This document shows positions 25,240 to 33,815 of a stretch of 64,000 nt of DNA, in pieces (position 1 is the first letter of the stretch; each line of letters starts with the position of its first letter). A program made the translations under genes and the position numbers. The notes under the pieces were generated by a model. The model had not been told where the DNA came from and searched no databases. It saw only the letters and a program-made list of their open reading frames with translations. Source of the stretch: Sinomicrobium soli (GTDB lineage Bacteria > Bacteroidota > Bacteroidia > Flavobacteriales > Flavobacteriaceae); NCBI RefSeq assembly GCF_003285545.1, contig NZ_QLNV01000005.1, positions 248,001 to 312,000 of the forward strand. Direction: 5' to 3'.

Positions 25240-26730
25240 TTAATAACCTTCGGTCTGTTTGATATTGAAGTTTCTGCTCAACACGTCCTGTGCGACGGGA
25301 AACAGTAATATGTTGCCTTCATTTTCACCTTCTCTTCCGATTAAGGAAGGGATGATTTGAAACGACTGACCGAAACGCTGTATGTCGTACCAGGATTTGC
25401 CTTCGAGTACAAACTCCAGGATGCGTTCCTTCAGTATGGCATTATCAATTTCCGAAGTTCCCAACCCTGTGTAGTAGTTGTCTACATTATAGGCGCGTTT
25501 GGCTATTTTATTCAGATAAGTTATTGCTTCGCCGGTATTGTCCAGTGCATTCTCAATTTCCGCCTTGAAGAGAATGGCTTCGGCAAAACGATAGATAATA
25601 AGATCCGAAGTGGACAGCCTTGTACCGGAAACTTCTTCACCTATATACTTGTTGATCCAGGTAGTCACACTTCCGTTTTGGGCGGTGGCACTTTTCCAGG
25701 TAACGTCCGTTCTGGAATCCACACTTGCCGGATTCAAAACATTATTTAAAAAATAATCCGAAAGATCGAGCCATTGGGGGTTTGGAGCTACGGGGATCGT
25801 ATTGTGAAGGTCCGAAGGCACTACGTTTAATGAAGGAAGTGTAATATATGAGGGGTGAGTACCCGTTTGACTCCTCCCGGAACTACCATTCCTGTTCCCA
25901 TTACCGACTTCGAGGTCTGAATAGAAAACAGAGAGAATGATCTCGGAACTGTTTTCATCCCTGAAGACGGTTTCAAAATCAGGTTCCAAAGTATATCCGG
26001 CAGCCAGAACCTCGTCGATAGCGGTTTGAGCTTCCTGGAGGTAGGAGTCGCCTCCTCCTTCAATTTTGGCTATCCATAAATAGATGTCAGCCTTTAACAT
26101 ATTGGCAGCATTGGATCCTATATAATTGACAGAGGCTTCATCCCCTAACAGATTAAGAGCCTCGCTTATATCTTGTTTGACAAGTTCAAGGATTTCAGCT
26201 TTAGGACTTCTGGAGGGTTCCAGTTCTTGTCCGGTAGATTCAAAACCTTCGGTAACTAATGGAGCATCTCCCCATAGCTTGACAATCTGAAAATAGGCGA
26301 AAGCCCGTACAAAATGAGCTTGCCCGAGAGTATGGTCTTTTTCCGACGGATCAGAGAAGGGGATTTCGGCCCCTTTAGACAGGAGTAGGTTAGCATCATT
26401 GATCAACAGGTAGAGATCACTCCAGTTTGTGCCTGAAGAGGTCGGGTTTAACTGGTTTTCCCATATTTCATTCCATTCTGTGGCACTGGAAGCACCTTGT
26501 CCGTAATGCCCTGACCTGAATTCTCCCCATATCACAGTTTTCATGTCAAAGGTAGATCTGAACTGGTTGTACATACCGTAAAGAGCAGACCGGACATCAT
26601 CTTCGTTTTGCCAAAAAGATTCACTGGAGATGTTGCTTACGGGTTTGAGGTCTACGGTGTCCTCGCATCCTGTTAGGAATAGGATTGACAGGGAAATAAT
26701 TAAGGTGACAAGATTTATTTTTGTTTTCAT
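25240..26730 (-). CDS. SusD/RagB-family glycan-binding lipoprotein
   Basis: Outer-membrane surface lipoprotein of 496 residues with lipobox LTGC (Cys22). The TPR-like SusD fold is indicated by SESFWQNEDDVRSALYGMYNQFR, GQAHFVRAFAYFQIVKLWGDAPLVTE and the C-terminal ILKERILEFVLEGKSWYDIQRFG. It caps the SusC channel encoded 23 bp upstream and binds the oligosaccharide to be imported. The locus content suggests sialylated and possibly sulfated glycans. Confidence 0.93.
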   Translation of the reverse strand: MKTKINLVTLIISLSILFLTGCEDTVDLKPVSNISSESFWQNEDDVRSALYGMYNQFRSTFDMKTVIWGEFRSGHYGQGASSATEWNEIWENQLNPTSSGTNWSDLYLLINDANLLLSKGAEIPFSDPSEKDHTLGQAHFVRAFAYFQIVKLWGDAPLVTEGFESTGQELEPSRSPKAEILELVKQDISEALNLLGDEASVNYIGSNAANMLKADIYLWIAKIEGGGDSYLQEAQTAIDEVLAAGYTLEPDFETVFRDENSSEIILSVFYSDLEVGNGNRNGSSGRSQTGTHPSYITLPSLNVVPSDLHNTIPVAPNPQWLDLSDYFLNNVLNPASVDSRTDVTWKSATAQNGSVTTWINKYIGEEVSGTRLSTSDLIIYRFAEAILFKAEIENALDNTGEAITYLNKIAKRAYNVDNYYTGLGTSEIDNAILKERILEFVLEGKSWYDIQRFGQSFQIIPSLIGREGENEGNILLFPVAQDVLSRNFNIKQTEGY

Positions 26731-26753
26731 GTTTTTCTTTTTTTGACGTTAGA

Positions 26754-29700
26754 TCAAAGCCCTATTCTGGCGCCGATAGTGAATGTTCTGAAGGGAGGAT
26801 ATTGGCCATCCTGATGTCCTATGGTACCGCCCCTTTCAGGGTTCGGCCCTTTGTACTTTGTGAAGTAATACAGATTATTGCCGGTAACATAGAGCTCCAA
26901 CCGGCTGAGTTTGTTTTTGAGAACATCCGCCGGAACTTTATACGTTAGGCTTATGTTTCTCAAGCTGAGGTAGTCGCCCTTTACAGCGTAAAAATCACTT
27001 TTTCTCAGGTTGTCCTGATGATTTTGGTCGTGGAAATCCGATCTGGGCTGATTGGTATGTGCCGCATCACCCGGTTGCTGCCATGCGTTCAGTACACTGG
27101 TTGTTGTGGCAACTCTTCTGGTCTTATTCCCGTCCATCCACGCATGTACCATGTCTACAACAGTATGTCCCAATGCGTAGTCCATAAAAATATCCAGGGT
27201 GAAATTTTTATAGGATAAGGTATTGGTTATTCCACCTGTAGTAGTGGGAATCGAATTTCCTATTACAAACTGGTCAAGATTGGTAATGCTTCCGTCACCG
27301 TCGCGGTCTACCCATTCAAAGTCCCCCGCAAATTTTGTGCCCCTGCCAACTAATTGACCAGTTTGTGGATCATATCCGTTAGCGGATTGATCATAACGGG
27401 CATTGGCTGCCTGCTCCGGAGTGTCGATGAGGTAATCTACCTTATACCCGGTGATAGCTCCGAGGCTTTCTCCTTCTGCAATACCGCCTACACCTGAACC
27501 GTCGGGAAGTATGATGCCATTGATCCTGTTTTTATCGATACCTTCCCGATATGGTAATTTTTTCACCTTATTGGTATTGTAAGCAAAATTGAGGTTGGAA
27601 GTCCAGGAAAAATTTTCCGTGGCTATATTTGTCGATGTAATTCCGAATTCAATTCCCTGATACTCGACGGTTCCTATGTTTTGTTCTACAGAATTAAAAC
27701 CGGACTCCCGGGGAAGCTGGACCGTAAACAGCAGATCGTCTGTTCTCCTTTTGTATATATCCGCAGATACCTGAATTCTGCTTTGGTCTAAAAGCCCGAT
27801 TTCGATCCCGAGGTCGGTTTGCGTGGTTTTTTCCCAGGTTAACGCTGAGTTGGGCATAGCTGTTGCCGAAGTACCGGCATTTCCTCCATAGCGATATGCT
27901 GCCTGATAGACCCCCTGAGCTACAAACCTGCCTATATCATTATTTCCGGTGACACCATAACTCGCTCTTACTTTTAAGAAATCGAGCAGTTTTCCCTGGG
28001 AAAAAAAATTCTCTTTAGATATAATCCAGCCAAGTGATACACTTGGGAAATACCCGAAACGGTTACCTTTGCCAAATTTGGAAGAGCCATCTCGTCTTAA
28101 AGAAGCAGAAAACAGATACTTGAGATCGTAATTGTAATTCAGCCGGAAGAATTGGCTTACCAGTCTTTCCTTGGTTAGAGAGGTACTGGCGTCCTGTTTT
28201 GTGGGAGCTGCATTTAAGGTGGGGATATTGTCAGTAGCTCCTCCGTTTGCAGCCAGGGCCGCATTGTCGGTTTTCATGTACAGATCGGTAAAACCAAGCA
28301 GGAAATCAAAATTATGTTTCTCTGCAAGGATCTTTTTATAAGTCAGGAGTAATTCCGATTGTGTTGTTGTATAGGTATTCCGGTCTGCAGTAGCATTTCT
28401 GAGTTGGTTGAACTGATGTGCCTTTTCAAAATAGTCATAAGCATTTAACCGCACCTGAAGAAAAGTGCTACCTTTTATTACAAAATCATCTATGGGTTCC
28501 CAGCTCGCATTAACCCCGAAGGTGCCAAAAGTTCTCTGTGTCTTTGCATCTCGTGTTTCCACTATGAATTGCGGATTGGCCAATGTGGCATTGGTTCCCC
28601 AACCCGGTGAGCCATCGGGGAATCTCGATCTCAGGGTGGGAGCATTATGAACTCCGCGAGTAAAGATCGCCGCTTCATTTGGAAAACTATTTGTCTTACT
28701 GTAAGAGAAATCTGTTTTTGTGCCTATTTTTATACGTTCGTTGACCTTGAAATCCAGATTAACCCGCCCGTTTAAACGTTGGTATTTGGTTCCGATAGCA
28801 ATACCTTCCTGGTCGGTATATCCCAGTCCTGCCGCATATTTTATATTTTCATTACCTCCGGTAGCCGACAGGTTATAGTTTGACTGGAGTGCATCGCGAT
28901 AAAGGTGACCGGGAAGATCAGCATCCTGAAAGGTGATGGTTTCTCCTGTTAGGGGATCGACCATACTCTGCCATCCGTCCGGAACCGCTTCGCCTGATTG
29001 CAGTAGTCTTGGAGTCCATGTGCTGGCTTCGTCGTTTCCGATACCTGTAGGTTGAGCACCATCAAGCCATCCTTCTGTGTTACCGTAGCGGGAGGTTGCG
29101 ATTCTCGGTCGCCACCACTCCAGATATTCCCGGGCAGACAGTAGATCGTACTGCCGGTTAAAACTTTGTATTCCGGTAGTTACGTTCAGGTCGAGTCTTG
29201 ATTTACCATCCTTCCCCCGTTTGGTGGTTACGAGGATTACTCCATTAGAGGCCCTGGAACCATAGATGGAAGTGGCTGAAGCATCTTTCAACACATCTAT
29301 CGATTCGATATCTTCAGCATTGAGGTCGTTAAGAGTTCTTTGAAACCCATCGACCAGGACGAGAGGGGCATTGCTCTTGTTTATGGACGATCCTCCCCTG
29401 ATCCTTATCTGAAGCTCCTGTCCGGGCTGGCCTCCAATGGTTTTGACAGACACACCGGGTAGACGGCCCTGCAATTTGGAGCTAACAGTATTGGTGGGAA
29501 CGTCGGCCAGTTTTTCACCTTTTACCGTGCTTATTGCCGAAGTGACCGTTGCTTTTGACTGGGTTCCATACCCTACTACAACCACCTCATCAAGCGCTTG
29601 GGCATCGGTTTGCAGTGTGATCTCAAGATCACGGTCTTCGGTAACGACCACTTCCTGTGAAAGAAAGCCGATGTAGGAGACTACCAGAGTTGCCGTGGGC

Positions 29701-29942
29701 GTTACGTTTAGTTCGAACCTTCCGTCAAAATCGGTAGACGTACCGTTGGAGGTTCCTTTTATCATTACAGTGGCTCCCGGGAGAAGATTTCCTTCATTAT
29801 CCGTTACAGTCCCAGACGCGGTAAAGGTATTCTGGGCCAGTATCCCTTGTACTGATAGAAGAACAGCCAGAACAACCGCATATTGCCAGATGAATATCCT
29901 GTTTCTGCCCTTGTAGTTTTGGTCGGTGTTTTGTCGTTTCAT
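26754..29942 (-). CDS. SusC/RagA-family TonB-dependent transporter
   Basis: Outer-membrane receptor of 1062 residues. A signal peptide ends near GILAQ. A carboxypeptidase-like regulatory domain follows (GTVTDNEGNLLPGATVMIKGT), then the plug with SusC hallmarks (LDEVVVVGYGTQSK, VLKDASATSIYGSRASNGVILVTT) and a long beta-barrel ending in GARIGL. It imports the glycan bound by the adjacent SusD protein. It is the first gene of the sialic acid locus, with a consensus promoter overlapped by the GntR-type palindrome 34-75 bp upstream. Confidence 0.95.
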   Translation of the reverse strand: MKRQNTDQNYKGRNRIFIWQYAVVLAVLLSVQGILAQNTFTASGTVTDNEGNLLPGATVMIKGTSNGTSTDFDGRFELNVTPTATLVVSYIGFLSQEVVVTEDRDLEITLQTDAQALDEVVVVGYGTQSKATVTSAISTVKGEKLADVPTNTVSSKLQGRLPGVSVKTIGGQPGQELQIRIRGGSSINKSNAPLVLVDGFQRTLNDLNAEDIESIDVLKDASATSIYGSRASNGVILVTTKRGKDGKSRLDLNVTTGIQSFNRQYDLLSAREYLEWWRPRIATSRYGNTEGWLDGAQPTGIGNDEASTWTPRLLQSGEAVPDGWQSMVDPLTGETITFQDADLPGHLYRDALQSNYNLSATGGNENIKYAAGLGYTDQEGIAIGTKYQRLNGRVNLDFKVNERIKIGTKTDFSYSKTNSFPNEAAIFTRGVHNAPTLRSRFPDGSPGWGTNATLANPQFIVETRDAKTQRTFGTFGVNASWEPIDDFVIKGSTFLQVRLNAYDYFEKAHQFNQLRNATADRNTYTTTQSELLLTYKKILAEKHNFDFLLGFTDLYMKTDNAALAANGGATDNIPTLNAAPTKQDASTSLTKERLVSQFFRLNYNYDLKYLFSASLRRDGSSKFGKGNRFGYFPSVSLGWIISKENFFSQGKLLDFLKVRASYGVTGNNDIGRFVAQGVYQAAYRYGGNAGTSATAMPNSALTWEKTTQTDLGIEIGLLDQSRIQVSADIYKRRTDDLLFTVQLPRESGFNSVEQNIGTVEYQGIEFGITSTNIATENFSWTSNLNFAYNTNKVKKLPYREGIDKNRINGIILPDGSGVGGIAEGESLGAITGYKVDYLIDTPEQAANARYDQSANGYDPQTGQLVGRGTKFAGDFEWVDRDGDGSITNLDQFVIGNSIPTTTGGITNTLSYKNFTLDIFMDYALGHTVVDMVHAWMDGNKTRRVATTTSVLNAWQQPGDAAHTNQPRSDFHDQNHQDNLRKSDFYAVKGDYLSLRNISLTYKVPADVLKNKLSRLELYVTGNNLYYFTKYKGPNPERGGTIGHQDGQYPPFRTFTIGARIGL

Positions 29943-29947
29943 GAGTT

Positions 29948-29960
29948 ATTCGTTACGAAT
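29948..29960. other. Palindrome in the susC translation-initiation region
   Basis: ATTCGTTACGAAT, a 13 bp perfect palindrome with one central base, lies 6-18 bp upstream of the susC ATG where a ribosome would load. It could form a weak hairpin over the initiation region or be a DNA site. It differs from the GntR-type palindrome. Confidence 0.35.
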
Positions 29961-29975
29961 TATCATTTAAATACT

Positions 29976-30017
29976 ATTTGTAGTACAAATATAAATAAAG
30001 AGTTTTTTAACCTGCAA
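29976..30017 (-). promoter_or_regulatory. susC promoter with overlapping palindromic operator
   Basis: Palindrome ATTTGTAGTACAAAT at 29976-29990. On the minus strand TTG (30017-30015), a 21 bp spacer, and TATATTTG (29993-29986) whose TTTG lies inside the palindrome. The arrangement copies that upstream of gntR. The rest of the 309 bp gap between susC and pepP holds only the pepP promoter and AT-rich DNA without coding potential. Confidence 0.75.
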
Positions 30018-30171
30018 GGATTTTTTCATAAAAATTTGTCCTGTGTTGCATATATGTCAAAATAAGAAGTGTTATTTTGTTGTTGTGATACTATTGTCGG
30101 GTGTTTTTTTGATATGGGCTTGTTTAAGGTAACCGCCTGTCGGGTATGAGAAGAAAGGAGAACCGGTATTA

Positions 30172-30205
30172 TTGCCTGGTTTTATGGCTTAAATTCATAG
30201 TTTTG
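30172..30205 (+). promoter_or_regulatory. pepP promoter
   Basis: TTG at 30172-30174, a 23 bp spacer, and TAGTTTTG at 30198-30205, a match to TAnnTTTG. It is about 46 bp before the pepP ATG. Confidence 0.5.
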
Positions 30206-30251
30206 TATGGAGGCGATAATGTCTTAAAATCTTCAAATAGTAAATTTCAGT

Positions 30252-31544
30252 ATGAAATACCATCCCATAGATCCGGCCCTTTTTGTGAAAAACCGGGCAA
30301 AGTTTACGGCTAAGATGAAGCCGGGCAGTATAGCCGTTTTTAACAGTAATGATATCTATCCCATAGGGGCCGACAGTACCATGCCTTTTGAACAGGCCAG
30401 GGACCTTTTTTATCTTTCCGGGGCCGACCAGGAGGAGACCATTCTACTGCTTTTTCCGGATGCCATTGAACCCAAACACAGGGAGATATTGTTTGTACGG
30501 GAAACCAACGAACACATAGCGATATGGGAAGGGGCCAAACTGACGAAGGAAAAGGGTTATGAAGTGAGTGGCATAAAAACGGTGTATTGGTTAAAAGATT
30601 TCGAAAAGATATTTTTCGGTTTGATGACGGAGGCCGATACCGTGTATTTCAATACGAATGAACACTACCGGCAATCGGTGGAAACCCAGACCCGGGAAGA
30701 CCGTTTTATAAAATGGTGCAAGGAAAAATTCCCGGCGCACAAATGGGAGAAGAGCAATCCCATACTCCAGAATATCAGGGGGACCAAGGAACCCCGGGAA
30801 ATCGCATTGATCGGGCAGGCCTGCAAGATTACCGGAAAGGGGTTCAGGAGGGTTCTGGAATTTGTTAAGCCCGGCGTTTGGGAATACGAGATAGAGGCCG
30901 AATACATGCATGAGTTCCTGCGGAACCGCTCCAGGGGATTTGCCTATACGCCCATAGTGGGATCGGGTTTCAGCGCCTGTGTGCTGCACTATATAGAGAA
31001 TAACCAGCAGTGTAAGGATGGCGATATGCTGTTGATGGATGTAGGTGCCGAATATGCCAACTATGCCAGCGACATGACGCGTACCATCCCGGTAAACGGG
31101 CGTTTTACCGCCCGGCAGAAGGAAGTGTATAGCGCCGTATTACGCGTCAAGAAAGAAGCGACCAAAATGCTGGTTCCCGGAACGCTGTGGGGGGAGTACC
31201 ACCAGGAAGTAGGGAAGATCATGACCTCGGAGTTGCTCGGACTGGGGCTGCTGGACAAGGCCGATGTGCAGAACGAGAACCCGGACTGGCCGGCGTATAA
31301 AAAATACTTTATGCACGGTACATCACACCACATGGGCCTGGACACCCACGATTACGGTCCGCTGAAAACCCCGATGCAGGCCAATATGGTGTTTACCGTA
31401 GAACCGGGGATTTACCTGCCCGGAGAAAACATGGGAATACGCCTGGAAGACGATGTGGTGATACAGGAACAGGGAGAACCGCTGAACCTGATGCAGGATA
31501 TCCCGCTTGAAATAGAAGAGATCGAGGAGTATATGAATAAATAA
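30252..31544 (+). CDS. pepP: Xaa-Pro aminopeptidase (aminopeptidase P, M24B)
   Basis: Cytosolic metallopeptidase of 430 residues removing N-terminal residues that precede proline. The pita-bread domain has all five metal-ligand segments: MDVGAEYANYASDMTRT (two Asp), HGTSHHMGLDTHD (His), FTVEPGIYLPG (Glu) and GIRLEDDVV (Glu). The N-terminal aminopeptidase P domain (about 1-165) is complete. It is single in its transcription unit, with a promoter upstream and a strong terminator 34 bp after the stop. Confidence 0.94.
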   Translation: MKYHPIDPALFVKNRAKFTAKMKPGSIAVFNSNDIYPIGADSTMPFEQARDLFYLSGADQEETILLLFPDAIEPKHREILFVRETNEHIAIWEGAKLTKEKGYEVSGIKTVYWLKDFEKIFFGLMTEADTVYFNTNEHYRQSVETQTREDRFIKWCKEKFPAHKWEKSNPILQNIRGTKEPREIALIGQACKITGKGFRRVLEFVKPGVWEYEIEAEYMHEFLRNRSRGFAYTPIVGSGFSACVLHYIENNQQCKDGDMLLMDVGAEYANYASDMTRTIPVNGRFTARQKEVYSAVLRVKKEATKMLVPGTLWGEYHQEVGKIMTSELLGLGLLDKADVQNENPDWPAYKKYFMHGTSHHMGLDTHDYGPLKTPMQANMVFTVEPGIYLPGENMGIRLEDDVVIQEQGEPLNLMQDIPLEIEEIEEYMNK

Positions 31545-31577
31545 GCTTTTGTTATAAAGGTAAAAAACGGAGCAGGG

Positions 31578-31603
31578 GGCCGGTCATGAAGCCGGCCTTT
31601 TTT
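31578..31603 (+). terminator. Intrinsic terminator of pepP
   Basis: GGCCGG/CCGGCC stem with an 8-base loop followed by six T, 34 bp after the pepP stop and before the tRNA gene. Confidence 0.85.
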
Positions 31604-31694
31604 AAATTTTTTCTACCGCAAAACAAAAAAAATCCGTAATATTGCCCCTCGAAACGGAAAAGGCACCTTAAAGGCCGTTACCGGATGACATTAC

Positions 31695-31768
31695 GGGGAT
31701 GTAGCTCAGTTGGCTAGAGCGTTTGACTGGCAGTCAAAAGGTCGTGGGTTCGAATCCCATCTTCTCCA
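31695..31768 (+). tRNA. tRNA-Ala (anticodon GGC)
   Basis: 74-base cloverleaf. The acceptor GGGGATG pairs with CTTCTCC allowing one G-U and one T-T mismatch, the D-arm is GCTC...GAGC, the anticodon stem TTTGA/TCAAA encloses loop CTGGCAG with anticodon GGC, and the T-arm is GTGGG-TTCGAAT-CCCAT. Discriminator A is at 31768; CCA is not encoded. Anticodon GGC reads GCC/GCU alanine codons. It is followed closely by an intrinsic terminator and a recombinase-like gene fragment. Confidence 0.88.
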
Positions 31769-31771
31769 CAT

Positions 31772-31804
31772 AGCGGGATTTCCTTGTGAAATTCCGCTTT
31801 TTTT
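31772..31804 (+). terminator. Intrinsic terminator of tRNA-Ala
   Basis: Stem AGCGGGATTTC/GAAATTCCGCT (one G-T pair) with a 5-base loop followed by a run of T, starting 4 bases after the tRNA. Confidence 0.8.
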
Positions 31805-32058
31805 TCATAAACAAGCAATCCTTTTTCTTTCATTTTCAGATGGTTATGACTAAGTAAGTTTAGCATTGTAGGTGTTCGATAGATGCCATTTTTATAGTAT
31901 AAGTTATTATCGAACACCGTTTTGACAAACTCTCTTTTCTTTAAAGTATCTGCTGAAGTGTAGATATAAGCCATATCCGTTAGAAGGTCAATGTTGTTAT
32001 TTAGGAGATCAAATACCTGGCTTTGATTATTGGTTGTCCGATTTATAGAATTCTCCAA
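31798..32058 (-). pseudogene. C-terminal fragment of a serine-recombinase-like protein
   Basis: About 87 residues whose pattern, NNIDLLTDMAYIY...KKREFVKTVFDNNLYYKNGIYRTPTMLNLLSHNHL, resembles the extreme C-terminus of large serine recombinases in Bacteroidota. No catalytic serine domain is present. The reading frame continues artificially through the terminator and antisense of tRNA-Ala. Upstream it runs into the truncated AraC gene. Base composition is more AT-rich than the surroundings. I read it as the remnant of an integrated element beside the tRNA. The family assignment is from pattern memory only. Confidence 0.55.
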
Positions 32059-32560
32059 TTTTTCGTATGGTTGACAGTATTTTTAAAAAACGGATGATCA
32101 ATTCTTCTTCCCTCACATGCGACATTTTCAGAATCTGATCATTTACCTCTTTCCTTAAACCTCCGGAAAGCGAGATCCCTCTTTTGCAATTTTGAAGCAA
32201 CGAGCCGATATTAGTCAACTCCGGAATGTTAAAAAACTGTTTCCCAAAGGTATTCCTGTTAAAAAAGAGTGAAACGGAATATACTCCGCCCGATTTTGAG
32301 GAGAAATAGTTTTTCGAACTCTTCATGAGATGGGGAATATTGGACCCCAGGATAAAGACATCACCCGGTTTAAACCGGACCATATCATTTCCATGGTACA
32401 GGATCCCCTCCCCTTTTTTTATCGCGGTAATCTGGAATTCCGGATGATAATGGAGGTGGTCATAGAAATGCGGCCCCTTATCGATCTGAACCCTCAATGA
32501 AGATTGTTGTGATTTTGGGATTTTAAAGGGGATCGCATGTATTTGTATTGAGTCGACCAT
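32027..32560 (-). pseudogene. AraC-family regulator lacking its DNA-binding domain
   Basis: 177 residues from the ATG at 32560. An N-terminal cupin sensor domain is recognisable (HFYDHLHYHPEFQITAIKKGEGILYHGNDMVRFKPGDVFILGSNIPHLM), followed by a helical linker, and then the frame stops. The ~100-residue double helix-turn-helix expected next is absent; instead the recombinase-like fragment begins. In-frame codons exist upstream of 32560 but are not family-like. It is probably non-functional as a transcription factor; a residual sensor-only protein cannot be excluded. Confidence 0.65.
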
Positions 32561-32636
32561 GATATTCACAAAAACATAGAACACCCCAAATTTAATATCT
32601 AAAATATTTGCTTTTATGCTGATATTGCGATTGTAG

Positions 32637-32651
32637 TATTTTTGTAGTACG
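32637..32651 (+). promoter_or_regulatory. Possible third copy of the sialic-locus operator, degraded
   Basis: TATTTTTGTAGTACG combines a -7-like TATTTTTG with TTGTAGTACGA, one mismatch from the TTGTAGTACAA core of the GntR-type palindromes at 15701 and 29976. It points to the plus strand, where no gene now follows. It may be a relic of a lost divergent gene. Confidence 0.3.
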
Positions 32652-32707
32652 ATGTCATGGAGGAATATCCGCAAACTCAGAAAGATCATCGTGATCCCCG
32701 AAACACG

Positions 32708-32745
32708 AAAAAACCCCCATAAAACCGGTGTTTATGAGGGTTTTT
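32708..32745. terminator. Bidirectional intrinsic terminator
   Basis: Arms AAAAACCCCCATAAA and TTTATGAGGGTTTTT with a short loop. A second hairpin (CCATTCC/GGAATGG) lies just beyond at about 32757-32776. They sit downstream of the collagen-like lipoprotein gene on the minus strand. Confidence 0.75.
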
Positions 32746-32807
32746 GTTTGAGCTGACCATTCCGGAAGGGAATGGCCGGCAGTACTGTGCCCTGTAACCC
32801 TTTTTTC

Positions 32808-33770
32808 TTAATCTTTCAGTCCGAACATGGATTTCGCATCGTTATAACTCACCTTGCTCCAGTCGGTATTTTTGCCATGGTCCCGTCCCGATGAGCCGGA
32901 AAGCGCTCGTTCCGCCGGAATAAACACCATACGTATTTGAAAACTGGGCACTCCGCCGGTACCACTGGTTCTCTCAATATAAACCGTAACACGGTTGTTT
33001 GTAGCAACATCCCAACCTGTGAGACTGTATTCACTGTTGTTTTGATTGAGCACTGCAGGGAGTTGGGAGACCGGCATTGCATCATTTTCCCTGATGTATA
33101 CGAGCATGGTGCCATTTCCGTTCATTAAAAAGTCAGATATTGATGTTGCACCGGTAAAGGTCCTGAAATTAGCCAGGTGACTGCTGTTAAGTGTCCAGTA
33201 TCTATGGCCATTTCCTGATGTGCTGCTGAACTTAGACCCGCTCCCCCCCTGGTATGAAGTATACCACGGTGAAGATATGACATTCGCCGTACCGGGATCT
33301 CCCTTGTCCCCCTTCGGTCCCCTCAGGTTCACGCCGGTCCCCCAGCCGTTATTTGTCTTTGGCCCGTATAATAAGGCGGTTGTCGTCAGGAAATAGAAAT
33401 CACCCGCTTTCCCCGTGGCAGATGTGGGTACTGTTGTCCCGCTCAGGATCTGGCTTCCGTCCTGTCCGTCCTGTCCATCCTGTCCGTCTTCACCTTTCAG
33501 ATCAATGGCACTTCCCCAGTCCTGCCCGTTTTTTGGTCCGAAAAGCATACTGTTTTGCAGGTTGATATAAAAATCACCTTCCATACCGTCTGAGGCCGTA
33601 GGCGGCTGATTGCCGTACAGTAACATATTGCCATCGGTTCCGGGAATACCTTGTGCCCCGGTTTCTCCTTTTTCTCCCTGTGGTCCTTCCGGCCCCGTGT
33701 CGCCATCACAGGACGAGAGACTAAATATCAGGCACAATGCCCCTGTCAGGCTGTAAAAAAATGTTTTCAT
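32808..33770 (-). CDS. Lipoprotein with collagen-like Gly-x-y repeats
   Basis: 320-residue surface-type lipoprotein (lipobox LSSC, Cys21). Three short collagen-like tracts (GDTGPEGPQGEKGETGAQG, GEDGQDGQDGQDG and GPKGDKGDPG) alternate with two related segments of the form GDFY...LLYGPK...WG..V.L.G. A non-collagenous C-terminal domain of about 150 residues ends in SMFGLKD. Function is unknown; such repeats suggest a fibrous or adhesive surface protein. It is the last gene of a six-gene minus-strand group of envelope proteins. Confidence 0.75.
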   Translation of the reverse strand: MKTFFYSLTGALCLIFSLSSCDGDTGPEGPQGEKGETGAQGIPGTDGNMLLYGNQPPTASDGMEGDFYINLQNSMLFGPKNGQDWGSAIDLKGEDGQDGQDGQDGSQILSGTTVPTSATGKAGDFYFLTTTALLYGPKTNNGWGTGVNLRGPKGDKGDPGTANVISSPWYTSYQGGSGSKFSSTSGNGHRYWTLNSSHLANFRTFTGATSISDFLMNGNGTMLVYIRENDAMPVSQLPAVLNQNNSEYSLTGWDVATNNRVTVYIERTSGTGGVPSFQIRMVFIPAERALSGSSGRDHGKNTDWSKVSYNDAKSMFGLKD

Positions 33771-33815
33771 GATTGTTGTTTTAGTTATATAAGTTGATTG
33801 ATAACCGGGAGCAGA

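Noticed and set aside
31714-31797. Continuation of the recombinase-like frame through tRNA-Ala (peptide GEDGIRTHDLLTASQTL)
   Set aside because: This is antisense translation of the tRNA and its terminator, a common artefact, and is not coding.
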